Shown: piece after piece, positions 8,707 to 18,040 of the stretch
Layout of the letters: each line of letters starts with the position of its first letter
How positions within the stretch are numbered: the stretch's first letter is position 1
NCBI RefSeq assembly: GCF_001294625.1
Contig: NZ_CP012677.1
Span: 62,001-126,000, forward strand
Origin: Arthrobacter alpinus
Lineage (GTDB): Bacteria > Actinomycetota > Actinomycetes > Actinomycetales > Micrococcaceae
DNA length: 64,000 nucleotides
Direction of reading: 5' to 3'
Made by a program: the position numbers and the translations under genes
Notes under the pieces: generated by a model
Database searches by the model: none
The model's input: the letters and a program-made list of their open reading frames with translations, nothing else
Told to the model about the DNA's origin: nothing

Positions 8707-9288
8707 TCAGGCCTTGGAGGTATTGGCCCGGTCGAGAGATTGATACTTTGGATCCCTGAAGTAGGGAAGTGCTTCTTCAGATGCGTAGGCGTGGTAGTCA
8801 GCCGCCAGTAGGTAGTAGACATTTGGCCAAGGGCCGTGTACCTGGATTTGAGCAGGATCAGGCGAGATCAGGAGCACTGAACCACGCCAAATCTCATCAG
8901 GTATGGCTTCCATCCATGCCCGCTGGACGTATCCGAATTTGTCCCACCGGATCGTCACCCATGTACCAGTTGGGTCCAACGCGTGGATGTCCAGAACGGT
9001 GACTTCGGTGGTGACTCGGAGCTGGCTCTTGACGGTGGCGAAGTGTTCCCATTGTTGGAGGGCGTGGGTGATCCATGCCCTCGTTCGGCGGGTCTTTACG
9101 AACCAAATGGCTGTTGCGACTCCGGCCAGGACGATGGCGGCAGCCGTGAAGGCCAAGCCTGCTGCCGAGGCGGACGGCTGGCCCAAGAATAAGCGAATGG
9201 CAATGGCGAGGCAAACGCAACTAAACACAATGAGTGTGACAGCCCAGCCGGATGAAGTCTGAGGTTTGATCATCGGATTCGTTCGCAT
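8707..9288 (-). CDS. Hypothetical membrane protein of the relaxase operon
   Basis: A 193-residue protein with two N-terminal transmembrane helices (about residues 14-33 and 42-63) followed by a basic turn KTRRTR and a ~130-residue cytoplasmic domain. No family was recognised. The start ATG at 9288 has a good GGAGG about 9 bases upstream; an internal ATG four codons later is a weaker choice. It follows the relaxase gene after 27 bases on the same strand, so it is likely co-transcribed and may be a transfer accessory protein. Confidence 0.7.
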   Translation of the reverse strand: MRTNPMIKPQTSSGWAVTLIVFSCVCLAIAIRLFLGQPSASAAGLAFTAAAIVLAGVATAIWFVKTRRTRAWITHALQQWEHFATVKSQLRVTTEVTVLDIHALDPTGTWVTIRWDKFGYVQRAWMEAIPDEIWRGSVLLISPDPAQIQVHGPWPNVYYLLAADYHAYASEEALPYFRDPKYQSLDRANTSKA

Positions 9289-9315
9289 GGTTTGACCTCC
9301 GTCTATGGTCCGATT

Positions 9316-12300
9316 TTACAGCGAGGGACCGACAACGGGCAGCCGTGAATATGGTTGGGCTGTGGGCTCAGGTGACGTCGTCGACGACGTTGCAGTGGGG
9401 GTGCTGCTCTTGGCTGCGGCGACGTGGCCCTCGAGCCGGGCTCGCTGGTCGGACTGGTCCCAGTCGGTCGCGCTGGGAAGCGTTCCTAGGGGCAGTGCAG
9501 GGTTGTCAATGTCCCAGCGGTCGCGGAAGCCGGCGACGTCCCGCACCAGGGATTTCCACGCCTCATCGTTGGCTTGCAAGCCGGTTTGTGCTCGAAGTGC
9601 ACCCATCCAGGGGTCTTCGTTGGCGAGGGCACGGACGGCCACCGCGGCCACCCTTTCGACGATCCGCTGCTGAATATTGTTGAGCATTTCCCGGAGGTCC
9701 TCCCGGTCCGTGGGCACCGTCCCAGGCGTAGGCGCCAATGTAGTCGCAGCGGGAAGCTTGTGCTGGAGGGCCTGGAGGCGTGAATGCACGACGGCGGCAA
9801 GGTCACGGGCGCCAGCAGTTGGTTGCAGCCCGCTGACCAAGGCTTGCTCCGCGAGGTTCCGGTCGGCGACGGCGGTGCGCCGCCACGAGGCAACCATGGC
9901 ACCCCACGACGGCGATTCGTGCATCACTGTCAAGAGATCGGGGGAGTGGGCATCGATGAGGTGGGTGACGTCGTCGGACGCGGCGATTTGTGCCAAGTAG
10001 TCGTGCTCGGCCAGCAAGCGGGCCAGCGAGTTGGCCTGGTTGCGTTGTTCCTCCCGGACCTCGTGGGCCGTGTGTTCGGCACCTTCGACAGAGAGAACGG
10101 CACCGAGGATTTGTCCCCAGTCAGGCAGGGATGCCGGGTCCACGCCGTGATGGTCGCGCGGGTCTGGCTCGCTTATGTAGGCGTGGTTGCCAGCCTTCCC
10201 TCGTGTCATAGAGACATAGAAGAGTTCCCGGGTGAGCCTGCCTTCGCTGACCAAAGTGTGGCCGGTATCCACGGTGATTCCCTGGGAGCGGTGGGCGGTG
10301 GTGGCGTAGCCGAGCTCTACGGACTCAGCAAGATAGCTGGCGCTGAGGATAATACTTGCGCCATTGTCGTAGCGGATCCCTTCGATGGATCCGTCCGGGT
10401 TCGGCGGATATGCGACGGCGATGAGGGTGCCGTTGCGGATGAAGTCACCTCTCTCATCGAGGATGCGGCGGTCGTTGCGCCGAGCCAAGATCGTGTCGCC
10501 GCAGCCGGCGTGGAGCCCGTCGCTGAGATCCACGGTGGCTTGTGCGTCGACGGTGCCGGAGCCGACACGGTCGGCTTGGGCGCGTTCGTTGAGCATAGCG
10601 ACGGTGTCATTGTCGGGGGCAATCAGGATCGAGGTCTGGCCGCTGCGGATGTCGGCATCCCAGCGGTTGTAGGCATAATCGACCATCGCATCGTATGTGC
10701 CGCTGCTGATGCGCTCATGCGCGTCGTAATCGGCAATGACGTCGAAATCGCCCTTGCGGAGTTTCAGCGATGCTGCGCGTTCCCATTCATTCGTGAAGCG
10801 CCAGACCGTGCTGAGCCGTTCGGCGCAACTTGTCCGGTCCAGCCAGCCAAGGACGCCGCCGGCGTCGATGGAGTCCAGTTGTGCGGGGTCGCCGACCAGC
10901 AAGATCTTTGCCCCGGCGCCCGTGGCCTGGTCGAGGAGGGCGGCGAGCTGGTACGTGGAGACCATGGATGCTTCATCGATGATGACCAGCTGATTGGGGC
11001 GGAACTGCCACTTCGATTGGGCGGCTGTGAGGGCGCTCATACGCTGCGCAAGGCGCTCCAATGCCTTTCGGGTCTCAGTGCCCTGTCGTGGGGATTGACA
11101 GGCTGCCTGGTACCTTTCGGCGGCTTCTGTGTAGTGTCCGGCCCGTATGGCAGCGCCTGGTCCGGTGGATTCGTAGAGCCATTTGCTCACGTTGTCCGTG
11201 GCGAGTCCGAGCTCGTGGCCGAGGACGTCAGCAGAGGCCGCAGCGGGGGCCAGCCCCACAACGGTCCCTGCACCGAAGTTGGCTTCCCAGAGGGCTTTTA
11301 CGGCGCTCATCGTGGTGGTCTTGCCGGTCCCGGCTGGACCAACGACGGCGTCCAGTCGCCGTCCGCTGGCCAGAACTGCCTCGGCGGTCCTGCATTGTTC
11401 TCCCTTCAGGGACTCGCCACGGATGCTGACGAATTGTTGGAGAGCGTCCTGGACGGTCGTGTGCTCGAGGTGTGGGCCGGCGTCGTGCGTATGGGCATTC
11501 ATAATGGCTTCCTCGTTCGCGAGCGTCGAGACATCGGTGAACAGGTGGGCGCTGGCCATGTCAAAGACGCTGCGGCCGTTGAACGCCAGGTCCGGGGCTG
11601 TGGTGGTGGGGATGCCGTAGCGAAACTCGTTGAGCGCAACGGACTGCTCCTCCGCCGATGTGGCGATGGCCGCCATGAGTTGAAGCCGGTCGGCGGCCGT
11701 GGCACAGCGGATCTCGAGACACACCCGTTCTGCCTCGGCAAGGAGGTTCCAACGGTTCCAGGTGGCCCGCCGCCTGGCGACCAGGTCCTTGACCAGCCCT
11801 GCAGTGCTGTCGATCCAGGCGTCGTCAGTGTCGGCGGACGTGAGTGGGTGGGTGTGGGAATGGTTGATGGTTGCCGCCAACACGGTCTCGGGATCGAAAC
11901 CCTTGGTAAGCGCTCGTTCGCGCCACTGCCGGGTGCGGACGTTGAGGGGGACGACGTCGTGGTTCTTGGCCGTGCGGGTGGTCAGCGTGGCCTGTTGCCG
12001 CAGCTTGAGTTTGACGGCGGCGCCGGGCTCGCGGCCGTGGGTATCGGACCAGTCCTTGATGAGTCGGGCCGCTTCAATGTCGATCAGCCGGGACCTGCTG
12101 GAAAATTCGTGGATGAGTTCATCGTCCACACCGGAGAGTTCGAAGCTGTAATTGTGGATGGCGCTGGCGCTGGCGGGTGAGCGGACTTCGGCCTCGGTTC
12201 CCAGATCCCGGCTGAGTTGGTCGAAGAGGAGCCCGTTGTAGTGTTGGCTGGCGGTAACGGTGGCCTTGTACAGTGTGCGCGAGTCGAGAGCGGTCCAGGC

Positions 12301-12909
12301 TCCGTCGGTGACGCGTTGGGCCCTGTTGGCGATGACGACGTGGGTGTGCAGCTGGGGGTCTCCGGAGCGGGATTCCCAGTGGTCAAAGGCGGCCGAGATG
12401 GCGCCGTGGATGCCGATGTGGGCGACTCCCGCATGTCCTGCACGGGTGTGGATGGCGGAGGTTTCCAGCCACGCCAGGGTGGCTTCCATGGCGGCATGGT
12501 GGGCTGCCATGATCTTGTCCTTGTACTCGTCACTTCCCAGGGCCCACAGCACAGAGATGGATTTTGGCACACTGAACGTGAGGTCAAAGCCGGCCACTGT
12601 TGCGCGGCGTACAGGCTGGCCGTTCCTGCCGGTGACGGTGGATGCCTGGTTTGGCTTGTGGCCCAGAGATGCTCCCGTGGAGGGGTGTTCGCCTCGTTCA
12701 AAGAGAGCCTTCGCGGCCGCATCGGTCACGGTGGAGTGGAGGCCCCTCCCGATGCCGGGGAGTCCTGCGCCGAGCCATTGCCCGGGGGGATTGCTGGCGT
12801 TCGTGTAGTAGCCGGTCAGGTCCCTGGTCTCGACGTCGGCATGGCTGGTTGTCTTGAGCAGGTAGGAGACGCCGGCAGCGGTGGACAGGCGGGCTATGGA
12901 GACGGTCAT
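9316..12909 (-). CDS. MobF-family conjugative relaxase with helicase domain (TraA/TrwC-like)
   Basis: A 1197-residue protein that would nick one strand at oriT, stay bound to the 5' end, and unwind the DNA for transfer. The N-terminal ~300 residues form a TrwC relaxase domain: early tyrosines in the GYYTNASNPPGQW segment, a FDLTFSVPKSISVLWALG motif, and the metal-binding histidines in DPQLHTHVV near residues 185-190. The C-terminal part is a RecD-like helicase with Walker A GPAGTGKTTT near residue 525 and Walker B LVIIDEASMV near 645. A C-terminal helicase motif ATTAHRSQGITVD is present. Length fits actinobacterial MobF relaxases, on the short side. Its ATG overlaps the upstream stop in ATGA. 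Confidence 0.9.
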   Translation of the reverse strand: MTVSIARLSTAAGVSYLLKTTSHADVETRDLTGYYTNASNPPGQWLGAGLPGIGRGLHSTVTDAAAKALFERGEHPSTGASLGHKPNQASTVTGRNGQPVRRATVAGFDLTFSVPKSISVLWALGSDEYKDKIMAAHHAAMEATLAWLETSAIHTRAGHAGVAHIGIHGAISAAFDHWESRSGDPQLHTHVVIANRAQRVTDGAWTALDSRTLYKATVTASQHYNGLLFDQLSRDLGTEAEVRSPASASAIHNYSFELSGVDDELIHEFSSRSRLIDIEAARLIKDWSDTHGREPGAAVKLKLRQQATLTTRTAKNHDVVPLNVRTRQWRERALTKGFDPETVLAATINHSHTHPLTSADTDDAWIDSTAGLVKDLVARRRATWNRWNLLAEAERVCLEIRCATAADRLQLMAAIATSAEEQSVALNEFRYGIPTTTAPDLAFNGRSVFDMASAHLFTDVSTLANEEAIMNAHTHDAGPHLEHTTVQDALQQFVSIRGESLKGEQCRTAEAVLASGRRLDAVVGPAGTGKTTTMSAVKALWEANFGAGTVVGLAPAAASADVLGHELGLATDNVSKWLYESTGPGAAIRAGHYTEAAERYQAACQSPRQGTETRKALERLAQRMSALTAAQSKWQFRPNQLVIIDEASMVSTYQLAALLDQATGAGAKILLVGDPAQLDSIDAGGVLGWLDRTSCAERLSTVWRFTNEWERAASLKLRKGDFDVIADYDAHERISSGTYDAMVDYAYNRWDADIRSGQTSILIAPDNDTVAMLNERAQADRVGSGTVDAQATVDLSDGLHAGCGDTILARRNDRRILDERGDFIRNGTLIAVAYPPNPDGSIEGIRYDNGASIILSASYLAESVELGYATTAHRSQGITVDTGHTLVSEGRLTRELFYVSMTRGKAGNHAYISEPDPRDHHGVDPASLPDWGQILGAVLSVEGAEHTAHEVREEQRNQANSLARLLAEHDYLAQIAASDDVTHLIDAHSPDLLTVMHESPSWGAMVASWRRTAVADRNLAEQALVSGLQPTAGARDLAAVVHSRLQALQHKLPAATTLAPTPGTVPTDREDLREMLNNIQQRIVERVAAVAVRALANEDPWMGALRAQTGLQANDEAWKSLVRDVAGFRDRWDIDNPALPLGTLPSATDWDQSDQRARLEGHVAAAKSSTPTATSSTTSPEPTAQPYSRLPVVGPSL

Positions 12910-13454
12910 GACTTGCCCATTTCTGTGTTCCAGCCACGGCGTGCGAAGATCGCGGCCGACGTCTTATCGAGTCGAGTGTTCGCGTCCCAATGCAAGGACA
13001 AGACTCGAACAGCGAGTTGTTGCATATCCTTGACCGTTTGTCGTTCGCGAAGAAGTCGCCCGGCATTTTCGTGCTGCAAGCGTTGCATCGAGCGTTCCAG
13101 CGCGTCGGCCCTCGACTCTGCCCGTGATACTGCCTGGGCGCTTTCGTTGAGCTGTTCGTAGGCCGCTACAAGCCTGCCCTCAAATGACCGAGTCAGGGTA
13201 GCAAGCTTGCGCTTGTTCGTGGACCTCAGGCTCCGGATCGAAGCCGCATAGATGGCGGTGAGCGCCGCGATCTCCTTCTGACTATTGGTCTTGGACTGGT
13301 CAACATTGCAGGTCTTCCGGAGCGTTTCATCATGGAGGCTCTGCCGGTACTTTCGTTGCCGCTGGCGGTGGGCACACGCCGGGCGGCAGAAGAGCTGCCG
13401 GGGACTGGCCGGTGTGAAGGTGGTGTTGCATTCGGGGCATGTTTGCGCATTCAT
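12906..13454 (-). CDS. Zinc-ribbon coiled-coil protein upstream of the relaxase
   Basis: A 182-residue protein of unknown function. The start at ATG 13454 is preferred to more upstream in-frame codons because it has GGAGGAG directly before it. The N-terminal 35 residues form a zinc-ribbon (CPEC then LFCRPACAHRQRQRKYR), followed by a long, charged helical region rich in R, E, Q and A, probably a coiled coil (about residues 70-150). The gene overlaps the relaxase start by four bases, so a role as a relaxosome accessory or oriT-binding protein is plausible. Similar ribbons occur in several mobile-element proteins, so the function is open. Confidence 0.72.
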   Translation of the reverse strand: MNAQTCPECNTTFTPASPRQLFCRPACAHRQRQRKYRQSLHDETLRKTCNVDQSKTNSQKEIAALTAIYAASIRSLRSTNKRKLATLTRSFEGRLVAAYEQLNESAQAVSRAESRADALERSMQRLQHENAGRLLRERQTVKDMQQLAVRVLSLHWDANTRLDKTSAAIFARRGWNTEMGKS

Positions 13455-13669
13455 ACTCCTCCATCGCGATTTTGCCCGTTTGCCCCATGACCAACCGTCA
13501 CGCATGCCGTGACGGCAACTCGCTTGGGTGCCAACAGTGTGAAGGGATTTTTGGTTGCGGAAACTGCACGGTAATTAGGGGTGCTTTTGCCAGGGAATTG
13601 CTCGTGGTGGGATCTGACTGGGGTGGTGGGCTGGGGGGAATATCGGTGGGCTGGTGGTGGCGCAGGGGA

Positions 13670-13696
13670 GTGCCGCATGAGGTTTTCATGCGGCAC
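13670..13696. repeat. Perfect 11-bp hairpin upstream of the relaxase operon, candidate oriT element
   Basis: GTGCCGCATGA at 13670-13680 and its exact complement TCATGCGGCAC at 13686-13696 enclose a five-base loop. It lies about 220 bases upstream of the zinc-ribbon/relaxase operon, where MobF elements often keep their transfer origin. A run of T does not follow, so it does not look like a classical terminator. Confidence 0.5.
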
Positions 13697-13787
13697 GGGA
13701 TCTCCTGATTGGGGTGATTATTGGATGGCGAGCCGGAGCCTCTCGATTTCGGTGGGGTTGAATCCTGACCAGTGGTGGTGGTCGTTC

Positions 13788-13805
13788 ACGATAACTATCG
13801 TTATC
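13788..13805. repeat. Nested palindromes, operator or nick-region candidate
   Basis: Two overlapping perfect inverted repeats share this site: ACGATA-AC-TATCGT (13788-13801) and GATAAC-TATC-GTTATC (13790-13805). It lies in the 13455-13950 gene-free stretch with the hairpin at 13670. It could bind a relaxosome or regulatory protein. Confidence 0.4.
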
Positions 13806-13950
13806 TGAGGAAAGCCCTAAGTATCAATTGATCGCGCGACGCGCACTGTCCTTGACGTCATCGAGGCCCGCAGCATTCACTACCTGGGCTTGAAAGACCC
13901 GATACGGGAAGGCATATTAATGACCCATCGATGTTGATTGCGGGCCTTAG

Positions 13951-14577
13951 CTACGTGCTGGTGCCTTGGGAAACTTGCTGCCTATTTTGAGCCCGTCGCG
14001 GGGCCCAATACACTCCGTCGATTCTCATGATGGCCAAGAGTCCACCCGTCCACAAAAGTGTTGAGGCAAGAATCAAAACATCCGCTAAGGTGCCGGTACC
14101 AGCCAGAATTGACAGCACCGTCCAAATGGTTGCACCAATGGCTGCGAGGCAGAAAACTGTTGCCGTCATAATCATGGATCGCTGCGTCGGTAGGTGAGTT
14201 CCTTGGCTGGCAGGAAGCTGCGATTCTTCTTTGAAGAGATTCCCCATGAATATGCCAGCGAACGCAGGGTAGTAGGCATAGCCTGCTCGGGGGTCGATGA
14301 ACTGTATGGCTACCGCTATAAGAATGAAGACACCCACGACGGCGTAAAGGAAGCGCGAGGTGCGCCTGACCGATTTCACGCCAAAGTAGTCGTTCCGAAG
14401 AAGCACGATGGCCCTAGCGAGGACAACCCCCGCCAACACTATTCCAAAGACCACGCCCACTGCCGTGTCACTGCCAGACTTCGGTAAGACAAGCAACAGG
14501 ACCAGCGTGAACAATGACAGCAACGCCATCACGACAGCGCCGCCAATCCTGAACTGAACCTCTCGATTTGATCGCAT
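13951..14577 (-). CDS. Hypothetical multi-pass membrane protein
   Basis: A 208-residue, very hydrophobic protein with about six membrane segments (for example VMALLSLFTLVLLLVLP at the N-terminus and ADVLILASTLLWTGGLLAIM near the C-terminus). No family or catalytic motif was recognised. The start at ATG 14577 has only a weak GGGG-containing ribosome site. It lies between the transfer genes and the recombinase module and precedes nothing obviously linked. Confidence 0.6.
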   Translation of the reverse strand: MRSNREVQFRIGGAVVMALLSLFTLVLLLVLPKSGSDTAVGVVFGIVLAGVVLARAIVLLRNDYFGVKSVRRTSRFLYAVVGVFILIAVAIQFIDPRAGYAYYPAFAGIFMGNLFKEESQLPASQGTHLPTQRSMIMTATVFCLAAIGATIWTVLSILAGTGTLADVLILASTLLWTGGLLAIMRIDGVYWAPRRAQNRQQVSQGTST

Positions 14578-14646
14578 GCCCCATCGTCACCATGAACCTG
14601 GGCACCTGTCAACGATTATCAGTGTCGGCATCGACCCTGTCTGCAG

Positions 14647-14829
14647 CTAGCGACCTCGATGCCGCCTTGACCGTTCCAGGAGAAAGACAATTACGAATGC
14701 GGCGACCATGACTATGAACATCCCGGTGATCAGTGGTTGCACCAGATCTGGAACCATTAGGGCGAGAACGCCCAGAACGGCTATTAGGAGGACGGCAGGG
14801 CCAAGGATCGACAATCTCAGTCTTATCAT
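14647..14829 (-). CDS. Small two-helix membrane protein
   Basis: A 60-residue protein made of two hydrophobic helices (about residues 8-25 and 31-50) and a basic tail ERSRRHRGR. The start at ATG 14829 has AGGAGA nine bases upstream, which supports a real gene. The function is unknown. A separate transcription unit or co-expression with the membrane protein at 13951-14577, 69 bases further on, are both possible. Confidence 0.6.
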   Translation of the reverse strand: MIRLRLSILGPAVLLIAVLGVLALMVPDLVQPLITGMFIVMVAAFVIVFLLERSRRHRGR

Positions 14830-15017
14830 GCTGCTCTCCTGAAAATCCCGAACGAGGACCGGCTCTCACGTGCGTTGGTGCCAACGGTAACCCGGTGGCG
14901 AGGTACCCCGCTACGGTGATGTCGCCAATTCACTTCCTTGAATCTCCCGACCGACGAACCAGCGTCTCGCAGAAGGTTCCGCCTATGGGCCGGTGAAGAA
15001 CGGGATGCGCAACTTGC

Positions 15018-15590
15018 TCAAGCTCGTGGGGCAGCTGTCCAGGGAATCGTCCCTCGGCGTTCGGCGGTGAGGTCGTCGAGTAGGTCGTCAATGCGGTGGT
15101 TGAAGGTGGTGACTTGTTGGTTGAGGAGTCGGTTCTTCTCGCGGAGCCGTTCGATTTCTAAGTTCTCGGCCGTCGTTGAGGGGGCTTCTGTTGGAAACGC
15201 GGTGCGGATCTGTTCCCCGAGGCAGTGCTCGTGGCGCTTCTTCAGTTCGGCAAGATCTTGGCGTAGCCGTTTGATGGTCTGATGCGCTAGGGCTATTTCC
15301 GCCTGAAGTGCTGTTCGTCCGGGTGCACCGTTCGTTGGGAGTCTTTGTCCTGGGGTGTGGGCGTCGGCCTGGGTCTGGCGGGCGGCTTCGAGCTGGTGCA
15401 GAAGGGTCTCGTGGGAGTAGATGAAGTTGCGGCTGACGCCTGCGGCGCCTGCAACGGCGGTGATGGTGATGAGTGTCCCGTCCAAAAGAAATCTGTTGAT
15501 GGTAGATGCAGTCGCGGCCTGTTTTCTGTCGGCTTCCCGCTGGCGGGCAGAGACCATGTTGGCGAACGGGGCGCCCTCCATTCTTGTCAT
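15018..15590 (-). CDS. TnpC-like DUF6262 family protein
   Basis: A 190-residue protein that resembles the small third protein of Tn554-type modules (DUF6262). Residues 20-65 form a helix-turn-helix-like region (TITAVAGAAGVSRNFIYSHE), typical of an N-terminal DNA-binding head. Residues 90-180 are a long coiled coil with many charged residues. It starts four bases within the stop region of the 817-residue recombinase. In Tn554 the equivalent protein influences the orientation and efficiency of transposition without being strictly needed. Confidence 0.7.
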   Translation of the reverse strand: MTRMEGAPFANMVSARQREADRKQAATASTINRFLLDGTLITITAVAGAAGVSRNFIYSHETLLHQLEAARQTQADAHTPGQRLPTNGAPGRTALQAEIALAHQTIKRLRQDLAELKKRHEHCLGEQIRTAFPTEAPSTTAENLEIERLREKNRLLNQQVTTFNHRIDDLLDDLTAERRGTIPWTAAPRA

Positions 15591-18040
15591 GGTCGATCCT
15601 TGACGGTCAGAGGGAGGTGCTGGCCTGGTCGCGCTATTAGCCGGGATGTTCGCAATATGGTTGCCGCCTCGGTTATTGCCTGTCTGTCGGGTTCTGGCAG
15701 GAGGGCAAGGTCTGTGCGCATGCGGTCAACGATTTGTTTGAAATCTTCTACTTGGCCGTCAAAGTTCGCGATGGCATAGGGCGGGGCACTGAGGCGGCGG
15801 GCTTGGGCTGCGTTGGTTTTCAGTTCCACGAGATGTCGTTCGATGTCGGGAAGGTAGGAGGGATCTGGACGATAGAACGTGCACCCGGAGCACTGAAATC
15901 GGATGGGGCAGGCGTTTCCGCCAGCCTTGACGTTGGATGGTTCAGTGCATCCGCCGTAGGGCACTGCGATGGAGGCGAGGCCCCGCCGCCCGGGTGAGAG
16001 GCCTATTTTGTCGCCGTTCCGGTCATAGGTCAAAGGAGCGAGGAGGTTTGCCGCGGCACGTTTGCGGCTGTCGTTGACTTGGTAGTAGCCCATGGTGGTG
16101 CGGACGTCTTCGTGATCGAGCAGATCCCGAAGCTCGTCCGGTGCGGTGCCGTTATCGACATGCCGCTGGGCATAGGAATGGCGGAAATCGTGGGGACGGA
16201 TGCCACCGAACCCAAAGTCGACCGGGACCCCATGGAGGTCTTTGATGGGCCCCTCCAATGTCGGGATGTCGCGGATGAGCCGGCGCAGGGCGCCATAGAG
16301 CAGCCCGTAGCTGGCGAACTTATCCGATCTGGCGGGCATCGGGCTGGGAAACAGCCATTGAGATTCGGGCTTGGGACCGTTCTTAGCATTGTTGAGCCAG
16401 GTGGTGATCACGTCGGCAGTTTCCTGTTGAATCGGCAGTCTACGATTCAACCGTCCGGCTTTGTGGTTGTCATAGACCATTATCCAGTCGCCGTGCCGGT
16501 CACGCTGCAGACAGCCCCGGTGCAGACTGACCACTTCGTTGGGGCGGCGACCAGTATCGATGAGCACGGCCAACATGGCAATGGCCATGTCCCTGTTGGG
16601 GTAAGGGGCCAGATCTTGAAGATTGTTGCGAAGATGTGCAACGGCGGCCACAGGCAGGGCCCTGCCTTGGTCATTGTCCCCGCGGTAGGTGCGGGAATGG
16701 GTTGGGGGTTTGTGGAGGCGGGGGTTGTAGCTAAAGGTGCGGGGAACGTGGTCCCAGACGCTGGATCGGTGCCCGGTTTCCAGAATGTACCGCCAGAGTC
16801 GGAAGACCCCCTTGGCGCCTCCATAGTTGGGCCACTGCCTGTTCATAGCGTTGATGATAGCGCTCATATGTGAGGGCCCAAGGAGGCGTGGATCGTGCCC
16901 CTGATCAGAGCATTGACCAGCCAGGACTTCCGAGGCCAGCACCGAGATACGGTAGCCGGTCAGGGCGTCCCCTCGTCTGGGCAAGATCGTCAGTAGCCAA
17001 TTCCGGTAGCCTTCACGGAGCCACGGCTGCGTGATCCGAGACAGGTCAAGGGGAGGCTTCTCAAACATTTCCCGCCTCACCGAGGCCGTCGTTCGCAGGT
17101 TCAGATCGTTGAGGTAGATCAGGTCTTCATGATGAGGGTCGTAGCCCTTATAGCGACGTTCCTCCCTGACAAGGACTTCTGTGATGAAGCGGTACACGGA
17201 TCGGCTGTTCGCGTTGACCGATCCGACGGCCTCCTCGATGGTTGCAATGAGGGATTCGGATTTCCACTGGGCGCCTTTGTTGATCAGATCCCGGTAGGTC
17301 CTGACTTGCACGGGTCCACGGGCGAGGTCGAGGTGTGCCTGGATGACGTACTTGACTTCTGTCTGCATGCGCGGGTTCAATCGGCCGATCCGGAGCATGA
17401 ACGGAGGATCTACGGGGTTAGACAGCCATCGGAGTGCGCTCTGCTCGTCGAGGATCTCTCCGCGGCTGCGTCGGGCAGCGAGCTGGTAGCGGTGGTTTGA
17501 GCACAGAAGCAGGTCGACCCGGGGGTTATCAGCGCTGATCGGGCACCCAGCGGCAGCGCAAGGCATGAAGGGCCTGGGCATCGAGGTAGTGAACTTGAGC
17601 CAGACCATGACGTCGTCTTGGCTCTTGCTCACCTTGAACAGGGCGTAATGAGACCGACACAGGCCCTGGCTGAACTGGTTACGGCCGCAGCGGATCCCGT
17701 TCCGGGCAAGAACACAGTCCCGCTGGATTGGCGGTTCATGCCCGGTTTTTGATCCTCTGGAGGCGGCATCTTTTGGATTCGCACCCGATTGCTGGCAGTT
17801 GTGGCATGTCCTTTGGCCGTCAAGGAAGGTGGGGCACCCGGCCTTGGAACAGGTGACGACGGAAAACCTGCCGGTATCCGGCAGTGGCGCCAGAATCCCG
17901 GTATTTGCATCCCATTCCCCCGAAAGCCAGTCTGAGGGAAGCTGATCTTCTAAAAATGTGATCCAGCTGCGCCGGTCCGGAATGATATGCGGCTGCAGCG
18001 TAGTAATGCGGGCGACAGCGGCCGCGCCGTGTCCGGCCAT
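15587..18040 (-). CDS. Large tyrosine recombinase, TnpB-like
   Basis: An 817-residue site-specific recombinase. The N-terminal ~130 residues contain several CxxC-like pairs (CSKAGC, CHNCQ, CAAAGCP), which suggest zinc binding. The catalytic domain shows the first arginine in DTGRRPNEVVSLHRG, the HxxR box in PHDFRHSYAQRH, the next histidine in LLDHEDVRTTMGYYQV, and the nucleophile tyrosine in that segment. A cysteine cluster follows (CPIRFQCSGC). This matches TnpB of Tn554-type elements, which act together with a smaller recombinase. The start overlaps the upstream recombinase stop by one base. Confidence 0.8.
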   Translation of the reverse strand: MAGHGAAAVARITTLQPHIIPDRRSWITFLEDQLPSDWLSGEWDANTGILAPLPDTGRFSVVTCSKAGCPTFLDGQRTCHNCQQSGANPKDAASRGSKTGHEPPIQRDCVLARNGIRCGRNQFSQGLCRSHYALFKVSKSQDDVMVWLKFTTSMPRPFMPCAAAGCPISADNPRVDLLLCSNHRYQLAARRSRGEILDEQSALRWLSNPVDPPFMLRIGRLNPRMQTEVKYVIQAHLDLARGPVQVRTYRDLINKGAQWKSESLIATIEEAVGSVNANSRSVYRFITEVLVREERRYKGYDPHHEDLIYLNDLNLRTTASVRREMFEKPPLDLSRITQPWLREGYRNWLLTILPRRGDALTGYRISVLASEVLAGQCSDQGHDPRLLGPSHMSAIINAMNRQWPNYGGAKGVFRLWRYILETGHRSSVWDHVPRTFSYNPRLHKPPTHSRTYRGDNDQGRALPVAAVAHLRNNLQDLAPYPNRDMAIAMLAVLIDTGRRPNEVVSLHRGCLQRDRHGDWIMVYDNHKAGRLNRRLPIQQETADVITTWLNNAKNGPKPESQWLFPSPMPARSDKFASYGLLYGALRRLIRDIPTLEGPIKDLHGVPVDFGFGGIRPHDFRHSYAQRHVDNGTAPDELRDLLDHEDVRTTMGYYQVNDSRKRAAANLLAPLTYDRNGDKIGLSPGRRGLASIAVPYGGCTEPSNVKAGGNACPIRFQCSGCTFYRPDPSYLPDIERHLVELKTNAAQARRLSAPPYAIANFDGQVEDFKQIVDRMRTDLALLPEPDRQAITEAATILRTSRLIARPGQHLPLTVKDRP

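Noticed and set aside
9784..12180. A 798-residue plus-strand frame
   Set aside because: It lies wholly antisense to the MobF relaxase, which has clear motifs; high GC opens such frames. The composition is glycine/valine-rich and carries no motif.
16079..16873. A 264-residue plus-strand frame
   Set aside because: Antisense to the large tyrosine recombinase, without domain or ribosome site.
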